Assembly (NCBI RefSeq): GCF_010501105.1
Contig: NZ_QVMQ01000011.1
Coordinates: 1 to 64,000 of the forward strand
Direction: 5' to 3'
DNA from: Dysgonomonas sp. 511
Lineage (GTDB): Bacteria > Bacteroidota > Bacteroidia > Bacteroidales > Dysgonomonadaceae
Length of the DNA stretch: 64,000 nt
Position 1 is the stretch's first letter. Every line of letters begins with the position of its first letter. Shown in pieces: positions 17,909 through 26,658 of this stretch. Both the position numbers and the translations under genes were made by a program. The notes under the pieces were generated by a model. The model did not search any database, had not been told where the DNA came from, and saw only the letters and a program-made list of their open reading frames with translations.

Positions 17909-19279
17909 TCAGGATGTTTGTAGTGTGTCCATTTTATCGAATAATCTGATCTGCCAGATAAACATGGCGGCTGTGAGCACCGTTGCAAGGAAGTCGGCAA
18001 CAGGCAGGGAGTACCATACCCCATCGAGCCCAAATATGCCCGGCAGGATAAACAATGCCGGTATCAGCAATAATACCTGGCGTGTAAGGCTCAGGAATAT
18101 GGATTTGCTGGCCATACCTATACACTGGAAGAAGTTGGTGACAACTATCTGGAAGCCGACTAGCGGCAACATCAGCGTCACTATCCTGAGTGCTTTTGCC
18201 GATTCGGCTGCCAATGGCGGCGACGGGTTGAATGGTTTTACTATGAGGTCGGGCAAGAGCAAACTCACGGCGAGGCCTGCGCACCCTATTATAATCCCCA
18301 TCTTGATGGTGTAATTGAGGGTTTCCTTCACGCGTTCTATTTTCTTTGCCCCGTAGTTGTAGCCCACTATGGGTTGCATGCCTTGTGTGAGCCCTACCAT
18401 TATCATAATGATAATCATCACCAGAGTGTTGGATATGGCATAGGCTTCGATGGCGACATTGCCCCCGAAGATTTTGAGCCTCGAATTGATAAGGAAGGCT
18501 ACGGCAGATGCAGCTACCTGTATGAAGAATGGCGACAAGCCGATGCTGGCTATTGTCCATACTATTTTGGGATTGAACCCGATATTCTTTTTCCTCAGCC
18601 GCAACATGCTGTTTTGGTTCATAAAGTGGTGCATTACGAAGCACAACCCTATAAACATGGATATGATGGTGGCGATGGCAGCTCCTTTTATCCCCCATTC
18701 GAGTACGAAGATGAATATCGGGGCGATTATGATATTGGCAACAACGCCGATGAGCATCGTGTACATGGCTTTGGTGGGGTAGCCCGATGCGCGCATCATG
18801 CTGTTGAAATTGAAGCACATGGTGAGGAATATGTTTCCGGGAAGCAGGTAGGTCATAAACTCTTTGGCGTAGGGAAATGTCTCTTCCGTTGCCCCTATCT
18901 GCATCAGTATGGGGTCGAGGAATATAAACAGGAGGGTGACCAGCGTGCCGGTGAAGATGATGGTCATCAGGAACGAGTTGCCGATTATCTTTTCGGCCGT
19001 CTCCTTATCGCCACGCCCCAGGCAAATGGATATGCGGCTCGCCGACCCTGCTCCTACGAGCATACCCACCGCCGCCGTGAGGTTCATTATAGGCAATACG
19101 ATACCCAATCCGCCAATGGCATGGTCGCCCAGATTGGGGCCGTGGCCTATGTATATGCGGTCGATAATATTGTAGAGGGCGTTTACCATCGTGCCCACGA
19201 TGGCAGGCAGGGCATATTGCCAGAGTAGCTTGTTTATCTTCTTGTTTTCTAATTCATCGATGTTTGCAGTTTTCAGCAT
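17909..19279 (-). CDS. MATE family multidrug/cation antiporter
   Basis: A 12-helix efflux protein of 456 residues. The N-terminal half begins with LLWQYALPAIVGTMVNALYN and IYIGHG, then ASRISICLGRGDKE; the second half has the repeat-equivalent GMQPIVGYNYGAKK. These are the marks of MATE transporters of the DinF/NorM type, which expel drugs or metabolites using Na+ or H+. The substrate is unknown. It ends only 3 bases before tldD begins, so the two probably share a transcript driven by the promoter at 19336. Confidence 0.93.
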   Translation of the reverse strand: MLKTANIDELENKKINKLLWQYALPAIVGTMVNALYNIIDRIYIGHGPNLGDHAIGGLGIVLPIMNLTAAVGMLVGAGSASRISICLGRGDKETAEKIIGNSFLMTIIFTGTLVTLLFIFLDPILMQIGATEETFPYAKEFMTYLLPGNIFLTMCFNFNSMMRASGYPTKAMYTMLIGVVANIIIAPIFIFVLEWGIKGAAIATIISMFIGLCFVMHHFMNQNSMLRLRKKNIGFNPKIVWTIASIGLSPFFIQVAASAVAFLINSRLKIFGGNVAIEAYAISNTLVMIIIMIMVGLTQGMQPIVGYNYGAKKIERVKETLNYTIKMGIIIGCAGLAVSLLLPDLIVKPFNPSPPLAAESAKALRIVTLMLPLVGFQIVVTNFFQCIGMASKSIFLSLTRQVLLLIPALFILPGIFGLDGVWYSLPVADFLATVLTAAMFIWQIRLFDKMDTLQTS

Positions 19280-19335
19280 CTTAGTATCTCTCTTATATCG
19301 TTAAGGAGTGTCTCCTCCCATCTTTTTTTGAAGTG

Positions 19336-19343
19336 CAAAGGTA
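19336..19343 (-). promoter_or_regulatory. -7 promoter element of the MATE/tldD unit
   Basis: Minus-strand TACCTTTG, an exact TAnnTTTG, 56 bases before the MATE start and downstream of the terminator at 19406. Confidence 0.4.
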
Positions 19344-19400
19344 CAAAACATATTTATGACAGGTACATATTACAGTTTTTTTAATCAGGATAAACGCATG

Positions 19401-19440
19401 AAAAAAATCCGGGCTGCCAAACAAACGGGCAGCCCGGATT
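19401..19440 (-). terminator. Strong rho-independent terminator of the tail-fibre gene
   Basis: A perfect 13-bp stem (AATCCGGGCTGCC, 19406-19418, with 19428-19440) and a 9-base loop, followed on the minus strand by seven T. It closes the surface-protein unit. Confidence 0.93.
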
Positions 19441-19473
19441 TCCGTTATAGATTGAGGAAATAGGGTAGCTTGT

Positions 19474-20577
19474 CTACTTCTTTTCCAGTTCTTCTATTCG
19501 TTTCTCAAGCTTTTCTATCAGTTTTTGCTGCTCTTCTATCTGTGCCTGTTGCTCTTGTATGGCTTTGGTGAGTACGGCTGTGAGTTCGCTATAAGTTATA
19601 CCCAGTGTCTCGCCCTTCTCTATGTCACCTTCGGCGCCGGACACTACCTCGGGTATAATAGGCTTAACCTCCTGTGCTATAAATCCGATTCTCTTTTCTT
19701 CCGACTTTTTCATAGTAAAACTTACGGGTTTTAGTTGCATCACTTGTTTTAGCCCATATTCTAAGTCTTTAATAGCCTTCTTTAGCCTTCTGTCAGAGCT
19801 CTGAGTCCATGCGGTTGTCCCTCCGGCTTTTCCATTGACATAGAAATTATATGAAGATTGAGTAGCAGTAGTATTTATTGCAACAGCCATATTACTTTGC
19901 GCAGACTTGCTTCCTACAATATAATAAGTTCCATCATTAATGAATGAGCCAATATAAAGCTTGTTGGATTGCTCTTTCGCACCAGTTCCGGCGTTATACC
20001 CAATAAAAATGTTATTATTACCTTTGGTTATATTCGTCCCCGCACTTATTCCTATGCCAACATTATAACTTCCGGTGGCCAGCGATGATAATGCATTAGC
20101 TCCAATAGCAGCATTATGATCTCCGCTAGTCATCATTGACCCTGCACTTTTTCCTATAAATACATTGTGACTTCCACTCTCCAACCTCGTAGCAGCAGCA
20201 TATCCGATTGCTGTATTACTTGTCCCCGTTACACCATACAAAGCTTCGTTACCTATAGCTGTATTATTCGATGCAGTGGTGCTCACTTTCATTGACCCTG
20301 CACCTATTGCAGTATTTCCCGCCCCCGACGCTAATGTTGCCGTAGCATTATCTCCAATAGCGGTATTACCACTACCATTACTAATCTTGGCTAGGGCATT
20401 TACTCCTATTGCTGTTATGCTATTGTTGCCACCAGCATCATAAGCGCCATATCCATAACTTGTAGAACCGGATTCCAATCTGCCGGAAGCCACATTTCTC
20501 GATTTAAACTTTAACGGAACATTCGATGTTGGCCCAAGAAAACTGGCAGTAGTTGCATTGGCGTTACCTGTCAACTT
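19474..20577 (-). CDS. C-terminal part of tail-fibre-like surface protein: YadA-type head repeats and S74 chaperone domain (frameshifted from upstream part)
   Basis: About 180 residues of short repeats of the form GNTAIG/NVFIG alternate with Ala-rich turns, as in trimeric YadA-like heads. Then comes an intramolecular-chaperone domain of the peptidase S74 type (WTQSSDRRLKKAIKDLE, GFIAQEVKPIIPEVV) and a C-terminal coiled coil of Gln/Glu/Lys heptads. S74 domains fold trimeric fibres and often cut themselves off. The frame has no proper start: upstream it reads through WTDPDWKLTGNA into the same G-tract where the preceding reading frame ends. It is therefore the second half of the gene at 20588-21712, shifted by +1. 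One G fewer or two more would fuse them into a protein of about 745 residues. Confidence 0.85.
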   Translation of the reverse strand, partial: KLTGNANATTASFLGPTSNVPLKFKSRNVASGRLESGSTSYGYGAYDAGGNNSITAIGVNALAKISNGSGNTAIGDNATATLASGAGNTAIGAGSMKVSTTASNNTAIGNEALYGVTGTSNTAIGYAAATRLESGSHNVFIGKSAGSMMTSGDHNAAIGANALSSLATGSYNVGIGISAGTNITKGNNNIFIGYNAGTGAKEQSNKLYIGSFINDGTYYIVGSKSAQSNMAVAINTTATQSSYNFYVNGKAGGTTAWTQSSDRRLKKAIKDLEYGLKQVMQLKPVSFTMKKSEEKRIGFIAQEVKPIIPEVVSGAEGDIEKGETLGITYSELTAVLTKAIQEQQAQIEEQQKLIEKLEKRIEELEKK

Positions 20578-20587
20578 CCAGTCAGGA

Positions 20588-21712
20588 TCAGTCCATGTGG
20601 CTACCCCCCGAGGCGTTGGAGGTGCAAGAGCCAGAAGAGCCTTTTACTATAGCATTCCGTATTGCATCGAGGACTTCCTGAGGTAAATCATTATTTTCCA
20701 CATTGACCTTTTTCAGAAACCTCAGCTGAGAGGCTAGGACCACAGGATCACCCCCCCAAAGCAGTTTCGTTATCTTGTTATTGCTTACGTCGAGTGTCTC
20801 CAGCATTCCGTATCCGGACAAAGAAATATCAAGACTTATTCCATTATTGCTCGCATAAAAGTGTCTGAGGTTAGGAAAAGGCCCCAAGTTTACCTCTGTC
20901 TCTTGCCCGCGGCCTTCCATTCTTAATAGATTGTTGCTAATATCGTACAGGCGTACGGCATCCAGTGTCAGCCCCACAAATCCGTTGGCTTCAACGACAG
21001 GATGATAATTTTCCTTAGCTTTGCTCAGGTCTATTTCTACCAGCCGAAGTTCCTCCTTATTCTCGTCGCATGGCGATTCTACATTCTCCCATTTAGCGTA
21101 ACCGGTTTTACTGCCGGGCTTGAAGTCGTCCCATGTAAAATTATTCAGACCCGGAGGGATGTCGTAGTAAGGAGGATCATCGTCCGGCTGTTGTTTGTCG
21201 TATTCCAAAAAGAGCTGATAGTATTTCCAGTTTCTTTCGATGAACTGCATTATAGCAGCCGAATCGCTGCGAAAGCTATACTGGTAAGCCTTTGGCCTCA
21301 TGGGATGCCACTCTGTGCCTGTCCACACATATATGGGTGCAATATCAGTTTCAGCTCCTCTTACGCAGTCGCCGGTTGCATCCACATCGGGCGCATCGGC
21401 CTTTGTGTTGAATACTATCATGCCGGTATGTTCCTTTACCTCCCAAGTACAAGTATCACAACCGGCACCGGTGATTGTTGTAGCCAGATTTGAGGCGTCG
21501 GCCTCAAACTTTGCTATTTCTACACGGGGCAGCGCCAGGGCGCCACGCGCCGTTGCGCCGCTTTGGTGTACCTTGTCGTCTTTCAGCTCAAGCAATGCTC
21601 CTGCAACTGGCTTCCCGACGCTGCCTACCGACACCTGCCCCTGCAGGGCGGCGGGTAGCAGCAGTATGCTTGCCAGTAGGCACATAGCGTTTTTTCTTAT
21701 TCTATTGTTCAT
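20588..21712 (-). CDS. N-terminal part of LRR/tail-fibre surface protein (ends at G-tract frameshift)
   Basis: A signal peptide (about residues 1-26, ending ALQGQ) precedes a domain shared with the neighbour at 21846-23399 (GALLELKDD, LPRVEI, IYVWTGTEW). After it comes a linker domain with AIMQFIERNW and a short leucine-rich segment (VRLYDISNNLLRM, LETLDVSNNKI). The frame runs Ser-Gly-Gly-Ser-His-Met-Asp and stops directly after a G6 tract (20604-20609 on the plus strand). Downstream sequence in the +1 frame continues the protein. The cellular role is unknown; export to the surface is inferred from the signal peptide and the fibre-like second half. It may be a phase-variable gene, a recent pseudogene or a sequencing error. 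Confidence 0.8.
   Translation of the reverse strand: MNNRIRKNAMCLLASILLLPAALQGQVSVGSVGKPVAGALLELKDDKVHQSGATARGALALPRVEIAKFEADASNLATTITGAGCDTCTWEVKEHTGMIVFNTKADAPDVDATGDCVRGAETDIAPIYVWTGTEWHPMRPKAYQYSFRSDSAAIMQFIERNWKYYQLFLEYDKQQPDDDPPYYDIPPGLNNFTWDDFKPGSKTGYAKWENVESPCDENKEELRLVEIDLSKAKENYHPVVEANGFVGLTLDAVRLYDISNNLLRMEGRGQETEVNLGPFPNLRHFYASNNGISLDISLSGYGMLETLDVSNNKITKLLWGGDPVVLASQLRFLKKVNVENNDLPQEVLDAIRNAIVKGSSGSCTSNASGGSHMD
20604..20609. repeat. Homopolymeric C6/G6 tract at the frameshift site
   Basis: Six C on the plus strand, six G in the mRNA. The reading frame changes exactly here. Five or eight G would join the two halves in one frame. Confidence 0.9.
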
Positions 21713-21845
21713 ATCTGTATGTATTATTGTTTTATTTTTTTCGACATGAGATGCTCCCTTGCATCAACTTGGCAGAGGGAATAAGCAAAGCCCAACACCC
21801 CTACCTGTACCGATGGCTGAGCCTGTCCTACAAAGCGCCAGCCAC

Positions 21846-23399
21846 TCAGGGACAAGCAGGCTTGGAGTATAATCCAACTTTGTTGTTCCAAAAGTCACAG
21901 AGACCCGCATCGGAAAATTGCTTGACAAGGGCATTCAGGTTGTCGCTCGTAATAGTATTGGAATACAGAGACAAGGTTCCCAGGCTATAGACCTGAGAGC
22001 CAAGGTTGAGCACATTTAGCGCAGAGTTACTGGACATGGAGAGGCTAGTAACGACCGGTATTACCGGGAATTTTAAGTCGGCGCCTACCAGCAACTCGTT
22101 AGTAATGGTTATATTCGTCAAATCGAGGTTTTTCGAAAGATCCAGTGCCTCAACGCTATTGTATTCCAATACTAACGTTTTCAGTTTGGGGTTATATGCC
22201 AGCGGAAGATCTTCAATCTCCCCCCTTTTGCCGGTTCTCCCGCCCGTCTCTGAAGCACCATTTTTTATTTCAAGTCTTGTCAACTCCGGGTTACCTTTAA
22301 GGTCGAGTCCGCTAAAAGAAACCTGATCTATTATTATCAGTCCTTTAAGGTTGGGGCATTCCGCCAGGTTTTTTATTTGCGTCAACTTCGTGTCGACATT
22401 GAAAGGTAGCAGATAGTGTTTAACACCACTTATCGTTACGTCTCTTTTAGATGAGCGATAAGGGTCGTCAGTGTCTTTAATCCGGTCGCCAGCGTTAGGG
22501 AATACAGTTGCGGACACGGTACCGATGTCATATTTTTTTCTAGTTGTTTTTCCGACATTCAACGCTACAAGGTTCGGATTATCGCCAAAAACGATACTCT
22601 TCAGGTTGATGCATCCGTCGATGTCTACCACAGCCAGTTCCCCAAGCCCCGAAAGATCTAATTCCTCCAAGGGATTGTCGTGAATAAGCAAATTCCGCAA
22701 TGCTTTCAGCCCCTTTAGTGCGCTCGCGTCTGTTATATTCTTGTGCACCACGTCCAACTCCCGCAGCCGCAGTTCTCCCGAACAATCTCTTTTCCATAGT
22801 TCTCTGGTTACGTAATAACCTGCCCACCCGGAGCCAAAGGTTAATTTGTTAGAGCTGATCCTCGCTCTGGTTACTTCTGTTGCAGTCTCCCAAGTTGCCT
22901 CTCCAGGCGAAATATTCCATGTCCAATCACTACTACCAGGATTTGCCGTGAAAGTAGGCCAATAAGGGACTACAGACGGGTTGTCTTTCAGAAATTGATC
23001 TATAGCCGCCAAGTCTTCAGCGTGGCTGCCGGGCCATGGTGTCTCTTGGGTGGTTCCTATGCCTTCCCATTTGCTACCCGACCATACGTATATTCCTTTC
23101 GATTCGCAGTCGGTCATTCTGGGGTTGTATATCATCAGCCCGGCGTGTTTACCGAGGTCCCATTTCTCGCCGGCGATGTTTTCTCCGCCCTCTATGGTCT
23201 TGCGCAGGTCGTCACCGGGTGCAGTGAGCGATACCAGTGGTACGCGCGGCAGCTTCATGCCTCTGGTAGAGTTTATGCCGGCGGGGTTGTTGGTTTCTTT
23301 TAGCTGCAGCAGCGCGCCTTGTTCGGGTGCGTAGTCGGAGCCTATGGTCACCTGGGCTTTCATATTCAGAGCGAAAGCAAGGAATATGATGATGCCCAA
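21846..23399 (-). CDS. Secreted leucine-rich-repeat protein, start codon out of frame through a CAAA repeat
   Basis: The body shares its N-terminal domain with the gene downstream (GALLQLKETN, RGMKLPRV, KHAGLMIYNP, GIYVWSGSKWEGIG) and then has many LRR-like units (LRNLLIHDNPLEELDL, LDLKGNPELTRLEI). The visible frame has only TTG at 23399 as a start, which would leave a signal peptide without its charged N-terminus. ATG at 23428 reads Met-Arg-Thr-Asn-Lys-Gln-Asn and then stops, because three CAAA units follow it. With four units it would read Met-Arg-Thr-Asn-Lys-Gln-Thr-Lys-Leu-Gly and run on into the body, completing a normal signal peptide. Function unknown. Confidence 0.8.
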   Translation of the reverse strand: MGIIIFLAFALNMKAQVTIGSDYAPEQGALLQLKETNNPAGINSTRGMKLPRVPLVSLTAPGDDLRKTIEGGENIAGEKWDLGKHAGLMIYNPRMTDCESKGIYVWSGSKWEGIGTTQETPWPGSHAEDLAAIDQFLKDNPSVVPYWPTFTANPGSSDWTWNISPGEATWETATEVTRARISSNKLTFGSGWAGYYVTRELWKRDCSGELRLRELDVVHKNITDASALKGLKALRNLLIHDNPLEELDLSGLGELAVVDIDGCINLKSIVFGDNPNLVALNVGKTTRKKYDIGTVSATVFPNAGDRIKDTDDPYRSSKRDVTISGVKHYLLPFNVDTKLTQIKNLAECPNLKGLIIIDQVSFSGLDLKGNPELTRLEIKNGASETGGRTGKRGEIEDLPLAYNPKLKTLVLEYNSVEALDLSKNLDLTNITITNELLVGADLKFPVIPVVTSLSMSSNSALNVLNLGSQVYSLGTLSLYSNTITSDNLNALVKQFSDAGLCDFWNNKVGLYSKPACP

Positions 23400-23409
23400 T
23401 GCACCTAGT

Positions 23410-23421
23410 TTTGTTTGTTTG
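23410..23421. repeat. Tetranucleotide repeat (TTTG)3 / (CAAA)3 next to a start codon
   Basis: Three perfect units directly after ATG 23428 and AGAA on the minus strand. Gain of one unit puts the start in frame with the LRR protein. Confidence 0.9.
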
Positions 23422-23428
23422 TTCTCAT

Positions 23429-24039
23429 TATCACTTTACCCTTTAGTTTTCAATTGTTTATGTATTGGTTCTGTTTGTTTCGATAGATGACTGCCGATAA
23501 AATATATCCAACAAGGTCTCCAGCCCATTCAACAATGCTAAGACGACCATTGGCTGTTTTCGCAGACGGCAAAAGAGGTCGGATGAATAAAACAGTTTAG
23601 ACTGGAGGGTCTTGTAGAACGACTTGTAATAGTGCAGCAGGGCATCTTTGGGAAAAGACACCTCCGGCAGTATTTTGTCAGACAAGCGATGTTGATGATT
23701 TCTTATTAGCAGAATGGGATGGTCATTTGCCGGGAATGATGGCAAAAGAGAACCAGCTACCGTATTGCCAAGGGCAAAAAACAGTAATCCCTTGCATGAT
23801 ATATGCAAAGAATCGACATTATAGAGGCTATAATTAGTCGTTATTCGTATCACCTATTCTGTTTGTTTGTACTGTATCTCTTGCAAAGAGAGAAACTTTG
23901 TGGAGAAAAAACAGTGCTTTGTGTTTTTTTTAACAGTATAGACTCGAACGGGGAGATAAAAAAAACGAAGGTGCCCTTTATTACTTTCGGGACACCTTCG
24001 TTTTATGGATGTACTTTTTTATGCAGTATTGCTATAAGA
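23429..24039. other. Intergenic gap upstream of the LRR gene
   Basis: Contains the leader of the LRR gene and the terminator of the lipoprotein gene at 23958-24000. One minus-strand frame (23458-23853, GTG start, 131 codons) is open but has no recognisable motif; I do not call it a gene. I see nothing else. Confidence 0.5.
23958..24000 (-). terminator. Terminator of the lipoprotein gene (works in both directions)
   Basis: CGAAGGTG (23966-23973) pairs perfectly with 23993-24000, extended by CCC/GGG inside. On the minus strand eight T follow; on the plus strand TTTTAT. Confidence 0.9.
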
Positions 24040-24837
24040 TTATTCTTTAATCTTCAGGATAAAAGGCGCTGTAGACCAAGAAGTACCCGATGGCAGATAC
24101 TTTGTATTGTATTCTGTTGGTTTACCCGACGGGGTTTCTTCTTGTATATATCTGAATTTTACAGCGATATTGGCATACTCATAGCTACCTTCGCTGGTAT
24201 ATACCGGCGAATAGTTGTCGCGCAATTGCCCTATCTTCAATACTATTTTTTTGTTTACGATTCGCGCAGGAACATTTTCCGTATTAACATTAGTCTTGAT
24301 AAACCTTACGTCAATGATTACCTTGTTTTCAATATTTGTATTACCGTCGCCTTCCTGTTGGTTGTCGGCGTCGTAATAGAAATAAGCTTCCTCTTCTTCC
24401 CCCTCTTTCAAAGATACATTATAAGACAATAACCAAGAGTCGCCAAAATGATCTGTCGGATATGTATGTTCTATTGCCATGGCTGATGCATAAATAGCAT
24501 TATCCGCATCTATATAAGGAACGCCCCATCGCAGGTTAGATTCGTCGTAAGGTTCGGGATCGAGTACATTTACATATTCTGCGGCATACATGTTGTTTGC
24601 CGAATTCAGCACAACCTTATAGCCCATTCTATAGCATTTGCCTTGCACTAAGCCGTCTATCGTAGAGTGTGTAACCCACCCTATACTTGTAGCTGCGCAT
24701 GGAGTGTAGTTTACATTAGTTATATAAACAAGTTTTTCTTCATTTTCTACAGAATTTTCCCCATCGCCCAAACATGACGACATACATAAGGCAGCAAAAA
24801 ACAGACCTAGTGTTAGCTTTAATAATTGTAATTTCAT
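24040..24837 (-). CDS. Lipoprotein, possibly NigD-like
   Basis: A lipoprotein signal peptide (MKLQLLKLTLGLFFAALCMSSC, acylated Cys at residue 22) is followed by Asp/Glu-rich residues and about 220 residues of mostly beta character (VLKIGQLRDNYSPVY, YANIAVKFRYIQEE). The layout resembles NigD-like lipoproteins of Bacteroidales, whose role is unknown; I cannot confirm the family from sequence alone. It lies 26 bases after the beta-barrel gene and ends the sigma-factor operon, so it is probably controlled by that sigma factor. Confidence 0.7.
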   Translation of the reverse strand: MKLQLLKLTLGLFFAALCMSSCLGDGENSVENEEKLVYITNVNYTPCAATSIGWVTHSTIDGLVQGKCYRMGYKVVLNSANNMYAAEYVNVLDPEPYDESNLRWGVPYIDADNAIYASAMAIEHTYPTDHFGDSWLLSYNVSLKEGEEEEAYFYYDADNQQEGDGNTNIENKVIIDVRFIKTNVNTENVPARIVNKKIVLKIGQLRDNYSPVYTSEGSYEYANIAVKFRYIQEETPSGKPTEYNTKYLPSGTSWSTAPFILKIKE

Positions 24838-24863
24838 TTTTCCTCGATAATAATTAAGATTGT

Positions 24864-26105
24864 TTAAAAATCAAATTTAACTCCTATATTCAGATTCAAT
24901 TGGGTTTTTCTGTCAGAGTATATTGTCCTGTATTTATTTCCTGCATTGAAATAGTAAGCTCCACCGAAAGTACCATATAGGTTTATATTCTTATACAGTG
25001 GATATGCAATCCCTAATCTGGCATTCACCGAGAACTGAAGATGATCTTGATCTATTGATTGTTTTATATAATGTGGCTCTGTTATAGGAGCTGCGATTCC
25101 TTCTTTATTGCTTTCCGGCAAAAATTCGGCGATGAACTGGTTAGGGACATCCATCCGGCTTGTGTATTTTCCACTTATATCTTTTTGCACCATACCTCCT
25201 ATAGATGCATATATTTTTAGCTTATGCAATTGATAGATCGTATAGTTGACAGACAAAGGTACGCCTAAATAATGGAATTTCTGTGTTTCTTTTATGCCTA
25301 AAGTGCTATTGGATGTTATATCCGATTGCAGGTATGTATATACGATTCCTGTTTCTAACGATATGCGTGGATATATTTGTTTGCCGATGGTCACACCAAC
25401 CGAAACCGGCAGTTTATGTTTTAGTTTAAATTCGCTGCCTTCATCTTTCAGTGCTGCATGGAAAGCTGCACCACGAACCTCACGCGAGAACAACAAATCG
25501 CTTCCTCTTTGCGAGACATTGTCTGCCAGCAGGTTGGCGTCTGCTGATATGCCTACGGAATAAGGGTGAGATTTGGAGTCTTTTTCGGGCAATAAGAGGA
25601 TCTTCTTGTCATGTACATTCGCTTTAGGCTCTCTTCTTTTCCTCGCCGCTTTTTCTTCTGTTTTTTTCGCTTCTACAATCTTTTCTTCGTGCGCAAAGTC
25701 TTCTATTTCGGGTGCAACGTCTGCTTTCTTCTCTTTTTGTCGCAACGGCAATACAATGCGGACATCCGGTTCTAGGGCAGCTTCCGGCGTATCTTCATGT
25801 GCTTTTTGCAATGGGCTGATATCGCCTGTCGATATCTCATATTTCTGTATAGTATTTTCTTCGTTTGGTATAAACAGAAATCCGAGGATAATGGCTGCAG
25901 CAACAGCTCCGGCTGCTACATATATTTTTTTCTTTAAGGACGGAGTATTATCCGGCTGTATAGAGGTTTCCTCTACCTGCGGCGATGGCGTTTGGAAAGG
26001 CAATATCTGTTCGAGCCCTTCCCAAACAGACATAGGGACTTCCGGTTCAAAACTATTTAGTTTTGAAGCAAAAAGATCTTTTATTTTATCCTGCCCTATT
26101 GCCAT
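24864..26105 (-). CDS. Sigma-factor partner: single membrane helix plus C-terminal beta-barrel-like domain
   Basis: Residues 1-58 are soluble and contain EPEVPMSVWEGLEQIL, a segment often seen at the start of such Bacteroidota proteins. One hydrophobic helix (IYVAAGAVAAAIILGFLFI) sits near residues 61-79. A charged Glu/Lys-rich linker follows to about residue 190, then a beta-rich region of alternating residues (VSVGVTIGKQIYPRISLETG, LNLNIGVKFDF) that ends in Phe, as outer-membrane barrels do. Placed 4 bases after an ECF sigma factor, it is likely its anti-sigma or signal partner; this is inference. Whether the last domain really inserts in the outer membrane cannot be told here. Confidence 0.7.
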   Translation of the reverse strand: MAIGQDKIKDLFASKLNSFEPEVPMSVWEGLEQILPFQTPSPQVEETSIQPDNTPSLKKKIYVAAGAVAAAIILGFLFIPNEENTIQKYEISTGDISPLQKAHEDTPEAALEPDVRIVLPLRQKEKKADVAPEIEDFAHEEKIVEAKKTEEKAARKRREPKANVHDKKILLLPEKDSKSHPYSVGISADANLLADNVSQRGSDLLFSREVRGAAFHAALKDEGSEFKLKHKLPVSVGVTIGKQIYPRISLETGIVYTYLQSDITSNSTLGIKETQKFHYLGVPLSVNYTIYQLHKLKIYASIGGMVQKDISGKYTSRMDVPNQFIAEFLPESNKEGIAAPITEPHYIKQSIDQDHLQFSVNARLGIAYPLYKNINLYGTFGGAYYFNAGNKYRTIYSDRKTQLNLNIGVKFDF

Positions 26106-26109
26106 TTTA

Positions 26110-26658
26110 TTACAAATTGTTCTTTACATATTGTTTCACTTTCTCCTGCAAAAGCTGCCTGGCTCTTACGTATTGAGATCGTGATGTGCCTTCGCTCACA
26201 CCCAGCATATCAGCTATTTCCTTATGAGAGTAGTCTTCTATAGCATATAAGTTGAAAACGGTTGCATAGCCTCGAGGCAAGTCCTGCACCATTTTCAACA
26301 ATTCTCCTTCTGATATCTTATACATCTGATCTTCTTCTGTAGAATCATCAACAATATCGGGAAGAGTATGCACATCATCGGATGTATATATAGCAACTTT
26401 TTTCTTTCTTAAGTTTTCTAAAGCCAGGTTAATAAATATACGTTTAAGCCAACCTTCAAACGAACCTTTTTCCTGAAATGAGTTTATATTGGCAAACACC
26501 TTAATAAATCCATCCTGAAGCAAATCCTGAGCGGTATCTGTATCGGAACTATAACGCAAGCATATGCTATACATTTTACGAGCATACGTCTCGTATAGCA
26601 TTTTTTGAGCTTCTCGCTTTTGTTCTTTACAGCCTGCTATAATTTGCAGTTCATTCAT
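26110..26658 (-). CDS. ECF-type RNA polymerase sigma factor (sigma-70 family)
   Basis: Region 2 is present (ARKMYSICLRYSSDTDTAQDLLQDGFIKVF), then a short acidic linker, then region 4 with the HTH YSHKEIADMLGVSEGTSRSQ. There is no region 1 or 3, as in ECF sigma factors. I chose ATG 26658; the longer frame begins with TTG at 26688. Its partner starts 4 bases after it ends. The exbB-exbD pair lies upstream on the same strand with an 85-116 base AT-rich gap, so the sigma factor may have its own promoter. Confidence 0.9.
   Translation of the reverse strand: MNELQIIAGCKEQKREAQKMLYETYARKMYSICLRYSSDTDTAQDLLQDGFIKVFANINSFQEKGSFEGWLKRIFINLALENLRKKKVAIYTSDDVHTLPDIVDDSTEEDQMYKISEGELLKMVQDLPRGYATVFNLYAIEDYSHKEIADMLGVSEGTSRSQYVRARQLLQEKVKQYVKNNL

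Noticed and set aside
20604..20609. Programmed -1 ribosomal frameshift at the G6 tract
   Set aside because: The -1 frame meets TAG right after the tract; only +1 (or a changed G number) joins the halves, so a classical -1 slippery site is excluded.
23458..23853. 131-codon open frame on the minus strand
   Set aside because: Only a GTG start, no motif, no signal peptide and no RBS; it lies in the leader of the LRR gene. It could be real, but I cannot support it.
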